Shown one piece after another: positions 47,262-54,087 of a DNA stretch of 64,000 bases. Under the pieces are notes generated by a model. It did no database searches. It was given only the letters and a program-made list of their open reading frames with translations, and had not been told where the DNA came from. The position numbers and the translations under genes were made by a program. Source of the stretch: an uncultured Agathobaculum sp. (GTDB taxonomy: Bacteria > Bacillota > Clostridia > Oscillospirales > Butyricicoccaceae). Positions within the stretch are counted from its first letter, which is position 1; the number at the start of each line of letters is the position of its first letter. The stretch is from positions 62,001 through 126,000 of the forward strand of contig NZ_CALWJJ010000004.1 of assembly GCF_944380985.1 (NCBI RefSeq). Reading direction: 5' to 3'.

Positions 47262-47348
47262 GCCGGTGTGATGGAATTGGTAGACGTAGTGGACTCAAAA
47301 TCCACCGCTGGTGACAGCGTACCGGTTCGAGTCCGGTCACCGGCACCA
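47262..47348 (+). tRNA. tRNA-Leu (anticodon CAA)
   Basis: An acceptor stem GCCGGTG/CACCGGC, anticodon stem GTGGA/TCCAC around loop CTCAAAA (anticodon CAA), a long class II variable arm (CGCTGGTGACAGCG) and a T-loop TTCGAGT identify tRNA-Leu reading UUG. CCA is encoded at 47346-47348. It has its own promoter and terminator. Confidence 0.96.
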
Positions 47349-47355
47349 GATCAAT

Positions 47356-47402
47356 ATGATCCGAACCCATTTCTGATTGGAAATGAGTTCGGATCATTTA
47401 TT
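47356..47402 (+). terminator. Terminator after tRNA-Leu
   Basis: A long stem ATGATCCGAAC-c-CATTTC (47356-47373) pairs with GAAATG-a-GTTCGGATCAT (47380-47397), followed by TTATTTT. Confidence 0.88.
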
Positions 47403-47538
47403 TTGCATTTTAGAGAAGTGCGTTATAAAATAATATCTGCGGTGTTTTGGAACCACCACTCACGGCACCGCATGCAGAATGCGTGACTGACAGCGTTGGA
47501 TAGACAGGCAGGAAGTTGGGCGCAGGCGGAAAATGGTC

Positions 47539-47567
47539 TTGCATTTTTCCGTAAACTAGGGTACGCT
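47539..47567 (+). promoter_or_regulatory. Possible promoter for cutC-licT
   Basis: TTGCAT (47539-47544), 17-bp spacer, TACGCT (47562-47567), 41 bases before the cutC start. The -10 is imperfect. Confidence 0.5.
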
Positions 47568-47607
47568 AATGAAAATATGAAATGATACCGCGAAGGGGGG
47601 AGCGCGT

Positions 47608-48378
47608 GTGTCCGGGCTGATAGAGGTTTGCGTAGATGCAGTTGAGTCTGCGGTGTGCGCCGCGCGCGGCGGCGCTACGCGGCTTGAGCTGTGCGAAAAT
47701 TTGGTAATCGGTGGAACATCGCCGAGCGAAGATCTGTTTTGTATGGTGCGTGAGCGGGTGGATTTGCCCATCCGCGTGCTGCTGCGGCCACGCTTTGGCG
47801 ACTTTCTTTATACGGATGATGAGTTTGAGTTGCTCCGCCGGCAGACCAGGCGTTTTGTTTCGCTTGGGGCGGATGGTATTGTGATCGGTGTACTGCGCCC
47901 GGACGGTACGCTGGACGAGGCGCGCATGGCGGAACTGATTGCGCAGGCCGGCGGCTGTGGGATAACGCTGCACCGCGCGTTCGACGTATGCCGTGATCCA
48001 TTTGCGGCGCTTGACACTGCAAAGCAGCTGGGCGTGGACACAATTTTAACTTCGGGCCAGCAGGCACGCTGCACGGACGGCGCGGCGTTGTTGCGCGCGC
48101 TGGTTGCGCAGAGCGGCGGCAGGCCGCAGATTCTTGTGGGGGCGGGCGTTACGGCCGAGGCGATCCGCATATTGCAACCGGCAACTGGAGCGTGCGCTTT
48201 TCATCTGTCTGCTAAGCGGGTTGAGCGCAGCCGGATGTCCTACCGGCGTGAGGGGGTGCCGATGGGCATTCCCGGCATCAGCGAATTTGAGGTCTGGCGG
48301 TGTGATGAAACGGCGGTGCGTAAAGCGCGGCAGGCACTTGACGCATTGTGCGGGGCGTCAAAGGGGGAGCAGGTATGA
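47608..48378 (+). CDS. cutC: CutC family protein
   Basis: This is a TIM-barrel protein named for copper homeostasis, although its biochemical role is unsettled. It starts at GTG 47608 (MSGLIEVCVDAVESA) with GAAGGGGGGAG upstream. Family blocks GGATRLELCENLVIGGTSPS, RVLLRPRFGDFLYTDDE, HRAFDVCRDP and ILTSGQ are present. Its 256 residues are normal. The stop overlaps the licT start (ATGA), so the two are translated together, linking it to amino-sugar or beta-glucoside control by context only. Confidence 0.92.
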   Translation: MSGLIEVCVDAVESAVCAARGGATRLELCENLVIGGTSPSEDLFCMVRERVDLPIRVLLRPRFGDFLYTDDEFELLRRQTRRFVSLGADGIVIGVLRPDGTLDEARMAELIAQAGGCGITLHRAFDVCRDPFAALDTAKQLGVDTILTSGQQARCTDGAALLRALVAQSGGRPQILVGAGVTAEAIRILQPATGACAFHLSAKRVERSRMSYRREGVPMGIPGISEFEVWRCDETAVRKARQALDALCGASKGEQV

Positions 48379-49214
48379 AGATTGAAAAGATACTCAACAA
48401 TAATGTTGTGGTGGCGCTGGATGAAAATGGCGTTGAGGTTGTGCTGATGGGGCGCGGGCTGGCCTTTGGCCGTCACGCAGGCGATTCAGTCGAGGAAGAT
48501 AAGGTAGAAAAACGCTTTACACTTAACTCGGATCAGCTGTCAAGCAGGTTTCAGCAGCTGCTCACCAGCATACCGCTTTCTCATTTTCTGATGAGCGAGC
48601 GCATCATCAATCACGCTAAGCTGACGCTGGGTAAGGAGCTGTCGGACAGCATTTATGTCACGCTGCCTGACCATATCTCGGCCGCGATCCAGCGGTATCG
48701 GCAGGGGGTTGCGCTGCACAATCCGCTTTTGTGGGATATCCAGCAGTTTTATAAGGATGAATATGCGATCGGTCTGGAGGCCAATCGGATCGTAAAAGAG
48801 GAGACCGGCGTCGCTTTCACCGAGGACGAGGCGGGGTTTATCGCGCTGCATTTTGTCAATGCGCAGATAGGCGGTGAAATACGGGATGTGTATGATATGA
48901 CCTATCTGATGCAGGCGGCTTTTCAGATCGTGCGCACAGCATATGGCTTTGAGCCGAGCTGCGACACACTGGATTATTATCGTTTTGTTACGCATCTGAA
49001 ATTTTTTGCCCGCCGCATTGTCAGCGGGCAGCATTACGGTGACCAGGACGCCGATTTGCTAGATGCGGTGTGGTATAAATATCCACGCGCTTATGATTGC
49101 GCCCGCAGAATATGTAGCTATGTGGAGCGGGAAAAGGGGTTTCGCGCGGGCAAGGATGAGCTGCTGTATTTGACTATCCATATCGCGCGCATTATGGAGA
49201 AAAATATGCAGTAG
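48375..49214 (+). CDS. licT: LicT/BglG-family transcription antiterminator
   Basis: This is an RNA-binding antiterminator controlled by PTS phosphorylation. The CAT RNA-binding domain is residues 1-60 (KIEKILNNNVVVALDENGVE, MGRGLAFG). PRD1 and PRD2 follow, with the four regulatory histidines at 100, 159, 207 and 269, exactly the numbers in Bacillus LicT. It has 279 residues. A matching RAT site and terminator lie 175 bases downstream, in front of the GlcNAc PTS genes, so those genes are the likely target. Which EII phosphorylates it is inference. Confidence 0.93.
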   Translation: MKIEKILNNNVVVALDENGVEVVLMGRGLAFGRHAGDSVEEDKVEKRFTLNSDQLSSRFQQLLTSIPLSHFLMSERIINHAKLTLGKELSDSIYVTLPDHISAAIQRYRQGVALHNPLLWDIQQFYKDEYAIGLEANRIVKEETGVAFTEDEAGFIALHFVNAQIGGEIRDVYDMTYLMQAAFQIVRTAYGFEPSCDTLDYYRFVTHLKFFARRIVSGQHYGDQDADLLDAVWYKYPRAYDCARRICSYVEREKGFRAGKDELLYLTIHIARIMEKNMQ

Positions 49215-49225
49215 GCGAATGTTCC

Positions 49226-49244
49226 TATACATGTTGCATGTATA
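49226..49244. repeat. 8-bp palindrome after licT
   Basis: TATACATG-ttg-CATGTATA is a perfect inverted repeat 12 bases after the licT stop, with no T-run directly after it. It may be a weak transcript end or an operator for the PTS promoter. Confidence 0.5.
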
Positions 49245-49325
49245 AGATGATAAATAATACAGTTTTTTGTGGGATTAGACAAAAAATGATAAAAAATTTC
49301 GGGAGGTATGCCGGGGGAAAAGGGC

Positions 49326-49354
49326 TTGCCAAATTGTGAACAGTTTGTTAAAAT
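49326..49354 (+). promoter_or_regulatory. Promoter of the GlcNAc PTS genes
   Basis: TTGCCA (49326-49331), 17-bp spacer, TAAAAT (49349-49354). Transcription would begin near 49361, about 28 bases before the RAT site. The whole gap 49215-49539 is regulatory. Confidence 0.75.
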
Positions 49355-49388
49355 CAAAGTAACAAATCGATAGTCATTTGGAACAAAT

Positions 49389-49417
49389 GGATTGTTACCG
49401 TTTTTACGGGCAAAACC
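49389..49417 (+). promoter_or_regulatory. RAT (ribonucleic antiterminator) site for a LicT-type protein
   Basis: The 29-base element opens GGATTGTTACC and closes GGGCAAAACC, with a TTTTTA-centred loop. This is the BglG/SacY/LicT target pattern. Its 3' end (49412-49417) overlaps the 5' arm of the terminator, so binding of the antiterminator and termination are mutually exclusive. Confidence 0.92.
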
Positions 49418-49485
49418 AGATTTCTCACAGATTGGCGTCATGCATCCAGGTGGATGATGCCTTTTGGAGAAGTTTGGTTTTTTTT
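49412..49485 (+). terminator. Conditional terminator overlapping the RAT
   Basis: AAAACCAGATTTCTC (49412-49426) pairs with 49467-49481 using two G-T pairs, followed by a T-run. An inner GGC...CATCC/GGATGATGCC hairpin adds structure. Confidence 0.88.
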
Positions 49486-49539
49486 ATTAAATTTAGCATA
49501 TGATCTAATATTCGAATTGTAGGAAAAGGGAGTGAAGCG

Positions 49540-50034
49540 ATGTTCGGCAAACTCAAAGAACGGTTTGGCGGCGCTTCCGGCCTTGCGGTCGCCGCACCGG
49601 TTTCGGGCTCGGTGGTTCCGCTCGAGCAGGTGCCGGACCCGACCTTCGCACAGGGCATTCTCGGTAAGGGAGTGGCGATCGAGCCGGATGAGGGGTGCAT
49701 TACCGCCCCAGCGGACGGCACGGTTGAGATGATGTTTGACACCGGGCATGCGATCAGCATGACCACGGCAGATGGCATCGAGTTGCTGATTCATGTGGGG
49801 ATTGATACAGTTGCACTCAAGGGCCGGCATTACAAAGCGTGCTGCCGGTCGGGCGACACGGTTCGAAAAGGCGATAAGCTGATCGAATTCGACTGCGAGG
49901 CGATCCGGGCCGAGGGCTATCAAACGGTCACGCCCGTCATCGTCTGCAATGCGGACAGTTATTCTGCGGTTCGCCTGGTGGCCGCGGGCACGGTTGCGGC
50001 GGGCGATAATTTGCTGGCGATCTCTAAAAAGTGA
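49540..50034 (+). CDS. PTS glucose-family EIIA component
   Basis: This is a soluble phosphocarrier that receives phosphate from HPr and passes it to an EIIB. It has 164 residues. The active His85 lies in IELLIHVGIDTVALKG, with supporting His70 (DTGHAIS). The domain opens VAAPVSGSVVPLEQVPD. ATG 49540 has AAAAGGGAG upstream. In many species EIIA is fused to NagE; here it is a separate gene just before it, in the same antitermination-controlled unit. Confidence 0.95.
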   Translation: MFGKLKERFGGASGLAVAAPVSGSVVPLEQVPDPTFAQGILGKGVAIEPDEGCITAPADGTVEMMFDTGHAISMTTADGIELLIHVGIDTVALKGRHYKACCRSGDTVRKGDKLIEFDCEAIRAEGYQTVTPVIVCNADSYSAVRLVAAGTVAAGDNLLAISKK

Positions 50035-50177
50035 GTGCCGGCCATCCAAACGGTTTCATTTCGCCCTGCGGGGCGGTGAAATAATATGCGTTTTCTTCGT
50101 TCGGCTCGGAGGAGGCGCAATGCTACACTAAGGCTGCGCGCCCGCGTAGCCGACGACAAAGAGGAGGGGAAATCCTT

Positions 50178-51659
50178 ATGATGAAGTACTTACAGAGACT
50201 AGGCAAAGCCCTGATGCTGCCGGTGGCATGTCTGCCGATTGCCGGCATTCTGATGGGCATTGGCTACGCACTCGCCCCCGGCGCGATGGCAGCTGGCGGC
50301 GAATATGCTACCTCTGGCGCGGCCTATACGATCGGCTTCTTCCTGATCAAGGCCGGCGGCGCGCTGATCGACAATATGTCCTGGCTGTTCGCAGTTGGCG
50401 TTGCGGTCGGCATGGCCAAGGATAAGGACGGTACGGCGGGCCTTGCCGGTCTGGTATCCTGGCTGATGATCACCAAGCTGCTCGATCCGTCGGTCGTTGC
50501 AACGCTGAGCGGCGTTGCAGTGGAAAACGTCGATCCGGCGTTTGGCAACATTCAGACCCAGTTTATCGGCATTCTGGCCGGCCTGATTGGCGCGGCGTGC
50601 TACAATAAGTTTAAGGACACCAAGCTGCCTGACTGGCTGTCGTTCTTCTCTGGCAAGCGCAGTGTCGCCATTATCACGGCGGTCATCTCGATTGTTGTTG
50701 CGGCGATCCTATTCTTCGTTTGGCCGGTAGTTTATGGCGCGCTGGTATGGATCGGCGAGCAGATTTTGTCCGCAGGTGCGATTGGTGCTGGTGTGTATGC
50801 GTTCCTCAATCGTCTGCTCATCCCGTTCGGCCTGCATCACGCGCTCAACAATGTGTTCTGGTTCAATACCTTCGGCATTGGCGACCTGAACAACTTCTGG
50901 GCGGGTCTCACTTCGGCTGATGTCGGGTACAGCCTCGGCATGTACATGTCCGGCTTCTTCCCGTGCATGATGTTCGGTCTGCCGGGCGCGGCGCTTGCGA
51001 TGATTCACTGCGCAAAGACGACCAAGAAAAAGGTTGCGATCGGCCTGGTCGGCTCTGCCGCGATCTGTGCGTTCGTCTGCGGCGTTACCGAGCCGTTTGA
51101 ATTCGCGTTCATGTTCCTGGCGCCGGCACTGTATGTGGTTTATGCGCTGCTGTACGGCATTTTCACCGTGATTACCGTTGCGGTCGGCTTCCGTGCAGGC
51201 TTCTCGTTCTCTGCGGGCCTGACCGACCTTGTGTTCTCGTCCTCGCTGCCGGCGGCGCAGAATACGCTGCTGATCATCCCGCTGGGCATCGCGGCATTCA
51301 TCGTGTTCTACATCATCTTCCGCTTTGCAATTAAAAAGTGGGATCTCAAGACCCCGGGCCGTGAGGATGACGAAGACACCGCGGCTCTGGACGCGGGTGC
51401 GACGCTCACCAACGACGACTACACTGCGGTTGCTGCCACTGTGCTCGAGGGCCTTGGCGGCGCAGATAATATCGCCTCTCTCGATAACTGCATCACTCGT
51501 CTGCGTATCGAAGTCAAGGACTATATGCAAGTGGATGAGAAGAAGATCAAATCCGCAGGCGTTGCGGGTGTGATGCGTCCGTCTCAGACCTCGGTGCAGG
51601 TTATCATTGGCACCAAAGTCCAGTTCGTAGCCGACGAAATGGCAAAAATGCTCAAGTAA
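50178..51659 (+). CDS. nagE: PTS N-acetylglucosamine-specific EIIBC
   Basis: This membrane transporter imports GlcNAc as GlcNAc-6-phosphate. The EIIC domain (residues 1-385) has about ten hydrophobic segments and the NagE-type motif FLNRLLIPFGLHHALNN; VTEPFEFAFMFLAP is the conserved sugar-loop block. An EIIB domain follows a linker, with phospho-Cys438 in LDNCITRLRIEV. It has 493 residues and no fused EIIA. GAGGAGGGG precedes ATG 50178; ATG 50181 is equally possible. Confidence 0.95.
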   Translation: MMKYLQRLGKALMLPVACLPIAGILMGIGYALAPGAMAAGGEYATSGAAYTIGFFLIKAGGALIDNMSWLFAVGVAVGMAKDKDGTAGLAGLVSWLMITKLLDPSVVATLSGVAVENVDPAFGNIQTQFIGILAGLIGAACYNKFKDTKLPDWLSFFSGKRSVAIITAVISIVVAAILFFVWPVVYGALVWIGEQILSAGAIGAGVYAFLNRLLIPFGLHHALNNVFWFNTFGIGDLNNFWAGLTSADVGYSLGMYMSGFFPCMMFGLPGAALAMIHCAKTTKKKVAIGLVGSAAICAFVCGVTEPFEFAFMFLAPALYVVYALLYGIFTVITVAVGFRAGFSFSAGLTDLVFSSSLPAAQNTLLIIPLGIAAFIVFYIIFRFAIKKWDLKTPGREDDEDTAALDAGATLTNDDYTAVAATVLEGLGGADNIASLDNCITRLRIEVKDYMQVDEKKIKSAGVAGVMRPSQTSVQVIIGTKVQFVADEMAKMLK

Positions 51660-51699
51660 GCAGATTATATATTGCATCCACCTTGCGCTCCGCGCAGTG

Positions 51700-51727
51700 A
51701 AAAGGCGGGCGAAAGCCCGCCTTTTTT
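51700..51727 (+). terminator. Terminator between nagE and nagB
   Basis: AAAAGGCGGGC-gaaa-GCCCGCCTTTTTT. The strong hairpin implies that nagBA depend on read-through or on a separate promoter; I see none that is convincing in 51728-51803. Confidence 0.9.
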
Positions 51728-51803
51728 CTTTCGGTAGCCGGCCTGCCTGCCGGTATACGGCACAGATGGATCGCATTTATGCATTTATGTAGAGGTACTG
51801 GAT

Positions 51804-52541
51804 ATGAAAATCATTCGAGCAAAAGACTATGCTGACATGAGCCGCAAGGCAGCCAACATTATCTCCGCGCAGGTTATTCTCAAACCGGATTCTGTGCTGG
51901 GGCTTGCAACCGGATCGTCTCCGATCGGCATCTATGAGCAGCTGATCAAATGGTACGATAAGGGCGATGTGGATTTCGGTGCGTGCACAACCTTTAATCT
52001 GGATGAGTACCGCGGTCTTACCCCGGATCACGACCAGAGCTACCACTATTTCATGCACAAAAACTTTTTCGACCATATCAACATCCCGGAGGAGCGCATC
52101 AACCTGCCGGACGGCGCGCAGCTGGACGCTGAGCGCGAATGCGCTCGCTATGATGCGGCGATCCGTGCGGCCGGTGGCATCGATTTGCAGCTGCTGGGTA
52201 TGGGCGTCAACGGTCATATCGGCTTTAACGAGCCGGATGAGTATTTTTCTAAGGGCACGCATTGCGTGAACCTGACCGAGTCCACCATTGAGGCGAACAA
52301 GCGCTTTTTTGCCTCGGCGGACGATGTGCCGCGGCAGGCGTATACCATTGGCGTACAGACCATCATGCTTGCGCGCCGCATTGTGATTGTGGTATCGGGC
52401 GAAAATAAAGCGGATACCGTGCGCGCCGCGTTTTTCGGTCCGGTCACGCCGCGCGTGCCGGCGACCATTTTGCAGTTGCACACCGATGTTTCGGTTGTGG
52501 CGGATGAGGCGGCGCTGTCCAGATGCAGCGATCTGCTGTAA
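51804..52541 (+). CDS. nagB: Glucosamine-6-phosphate deaminase
   Basis: NagB converts glucosamine-6-phosphate to fructose-6-phosphate and ammonia. The phosphate loop LGLATGSSPIGIYEQL, the catalytic region FNLDEYRGL and LGMGVNGHIGFNEP are intact. Its 245 residues are typical of Bacillota NagB, without the allosteric C-terminal extension of E. coli. Ribosome site AGAGGT precedes ATG 51804. nagA follows after 19 bases. Confidence 0.97.
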   Translation: MKIIRAKDYADMSRKAANIISAQVILKPDSVLGLATGSSPIGIYEQLIKWYDKGDVDFGACTTFNLDEYRGLTPDHDQSYHYFMHKNFFDHINIPEERINLPDGAQLDAERECARYDAAIRAAGGIDLQLLGMGVNGHIGFNEPDEYFSKGTHCVNLTESTIEANKRFFASADDVPRQAYTIGVQTIMLARRIVIVVSGENKADTVRAAFFGPVTPRVPATILQLHTDVSVVADEAALSRCSDLL

Positions 52542-52560
52542 AAGCAAAGAAGGCAATAAT

Positions 52561-53676
52561 ATGGAATATAAAAACCTGAAAGTTTTCCAGCCGGACGGTA
52601 CATTCCGCACCGGCGGACTGTGTATCGAGGGCGAGCGCATCGTGCCCGCTGCTCCCTCTACCGGTGCGCGAGATATGGGCGGCATGTACGCGATTCCCGG
52701 CCTTATCGATCTGCATTTTCACGGCTGCATGGGATACGATTTCTGCGACGGCACGCATGAGGCGATTTCTGCCATCGCCAAATATCAGGCGAAAAACGGC
52801 GTTGCCGCCATCTGTCCGGCGACAATGACCTATCCGGAGGATAAACTCGCCAGCATCGCGCGCACGGCTGCGTCCTATCGCATAGAGCCGGATGGCGCGG
52901 CGCTGATCGGCATCAACATGGAGGGGCCGTTCTTCTCAGCGGCGAAGAAGGGCGCGCAGAACGGCGCCTATCTGCACGCGCCGGACGCGGATATGTTTCG
53001 CCGCCTACAACGCGCGGCAAACGGTCTGTTTCGTCTGTGCGATCTGTCGCCCGAGCTGCCTGGCGCGATGGATACGATAGAAGCGCTTGCGGGCGAGGTG
53101 CGTCTGTCTATCGCGCACACCGAGGCGGATTACGATACCGCCTGCGAGGCTATCCGCCGCGGCGCGCGGCAGGTTACCCATCTGTTCAACGCAATGCCGC
53201 CCTTGTCGCACCGCGCGCCCGGCGTTATCGGCGCCGCGGCCGATCATGATGAGGTGATGGTCGAGCTGATCGCAGACGGCGTGCATATTCACCCTGCGGT
53301 TGTGCGCAGCACTTTTAAGCTGTTTGCCGGGCGCGTTATCTTAATTTCGGACAGCATGATGGCGACCGGGCTGGCAGACGGCGAATATTCGCTCGGCGGG
53401 CAGGCAGTCACTGTGCGCGGCAACCGTGCGACTCTGCACGATGGAACCATTGCAGGTTCGGCGACCAATCTGCTCGACTGCGTGCGCAGCGCCGTGCGCA
53501 TGGGCATCCCGCTGGGGCAGGCAGTGCAGGCGGCATCGACTAATCCGGCGCGCGCGCTCGGTGTGCAGCAGGATTATGGCTCGCTCGAGCCGGGCAAGCT
53601 CGCCAATGTGCTGCTGTTGGATGAAAACCTGAATATTGATACGATCATTTTGCGCGGTCAGCCCATCTCGGTCTGA
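52561..53676 (+). CDS. nagA: N-acetylglucosamine-6-phosphate deacetylase
   Basis: NagA removes acetate from GlcNAc-6-phosphate, the step before NagB. It is an amidohydrolase-fold protein: metal His52 and His54 in LHFHG, Glu121 in MEGPFF, then ISIAHTEA-like (LSIAHTEADYD), THLFNAM, and the catalytic Asp in ILISDSMMATG. It has 371 residues. AAGAAGG is 7 bases before ATG 52561. It ends the GlcNAc catabolic block. Confidence 0.97.
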   Translation: MEYKNLKVFQPDGTFRTGGLCIEGERIVPAAPSTGARDMGGMYAIPGLIDLHFHGCMGYDFCDGTHEAISAIAKYQAKNGVAAICPATMTYPEDKLASIARTAASYRIEPDGAALIGINMEGPFFSAAKKGAQNGAYLHAPDADMFRRLQRAANGLFRLCDLSPELPGAMDTIEALAGEVRLSIAHTEADYDTACEAIRRGARQVTHLFNAMPPLSHRAPGVIGAAADHDEVMVELIADGVHIHPAVVRSTFKLFAGRVILISDSMMATGLADGEYSLGGQAVTVRGNRATLHDGTIAGSATNLLDCVRSAVRMGIPLGQAVQAASTNPARALGVQQDYGSLEPGKLANVLLLDENLNIDTIILRGQPISV

Positions 53677-53684
53677 AGCGTGGA

Positions 53685-53721
53685 ACAAAAGGGCGCGGGC
53701 CATAGGCTTGCGCCCTTTTGT
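53685..53721 (+). terminator. Terminator after nagA
   Basis: ACAAAAGGGCGC (53685-53696) pairs perfectly with GCGCCCTTTTGT (53710-53721). Confidence 0.85.
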
Positions 53722-53745
53722 CCTGCGCTTGGCAACATGCGCCGG

Positions 53746-53774
53746 TTGACAAGCGCTATCGGACAAATTATAAT
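53746..53774 (+). promoter_or_regulatory. Consensus promoter of feoAB
   Basis: TTGACA (53746-53751), 17-bp spacer, TATAAT (53769-53774): an exact consensus promoter, 82 bases before feoA. Such strength implies control by a repressor. Confidence 0.92.
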
Positions 53775-53784
53775 TAAAAGACAT

Positions 53785-53797
53785 ATAGCATTGCTAT
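53785..53797. promoter_or_regulatory. Palindrome at the feoAB transcription start
   Basis: ATAGCA-t-TGCTAT, 10 bases after the -10, covers the expected start of transcription, a usual place for a repressor site. It is not a clear Fur 7-1-7 or DtxR box. Confidence 0.45.
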
Positions 53798-53856
53798 GAT
53801 TTGATAAAAACTGCGCTTTTTTTGCGCGGTAGCGTCTTTTTTACTGGGGGATAGGC

Positions 53857-54087
53857 ATGAAAACACTCAATAACCTAAGGCCGGGACAGAGCGGCGTAGT
53901 CGATCGGATTACGGCCGAGGGCGCGCTCAAGCGGCATTTTCTCGATATGGGCATCACCAAAGGCGTGGTGGTGACGATGGAGCGCGTCGCGCCCTTTGGC
54001 GACCCAGTCGCGGTGCGTCTTAGGGGATATAGCCTGTCGCTACGCCGTACAGAGGCGAAAAAAATCGTGCTGGAGGCGGGCGCATGA
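53857..54087 (+). CDS. feoA: Ferrous iron transport protein FeoA
   Basis: This is a small cytoplasmic SH3-like partner of FeoB. Its 76 residues open with LNNLRPGQSGVVDRI; LKRHFLDMGITKG and AVRLRGYSLSLRRTEAKKI follow the family pattern. ACTGGGGG is the ribosome site. The last 4 bases overlap the feoB start (ATGA). Confidence 0.95.
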   Translation: MKTLNNLRPGQSGVVDRITAEGALKRHFLDMGITKGVVVTMERVAPFGDPVAVRLRGYSLSLRRTEAKKIVLEAGA

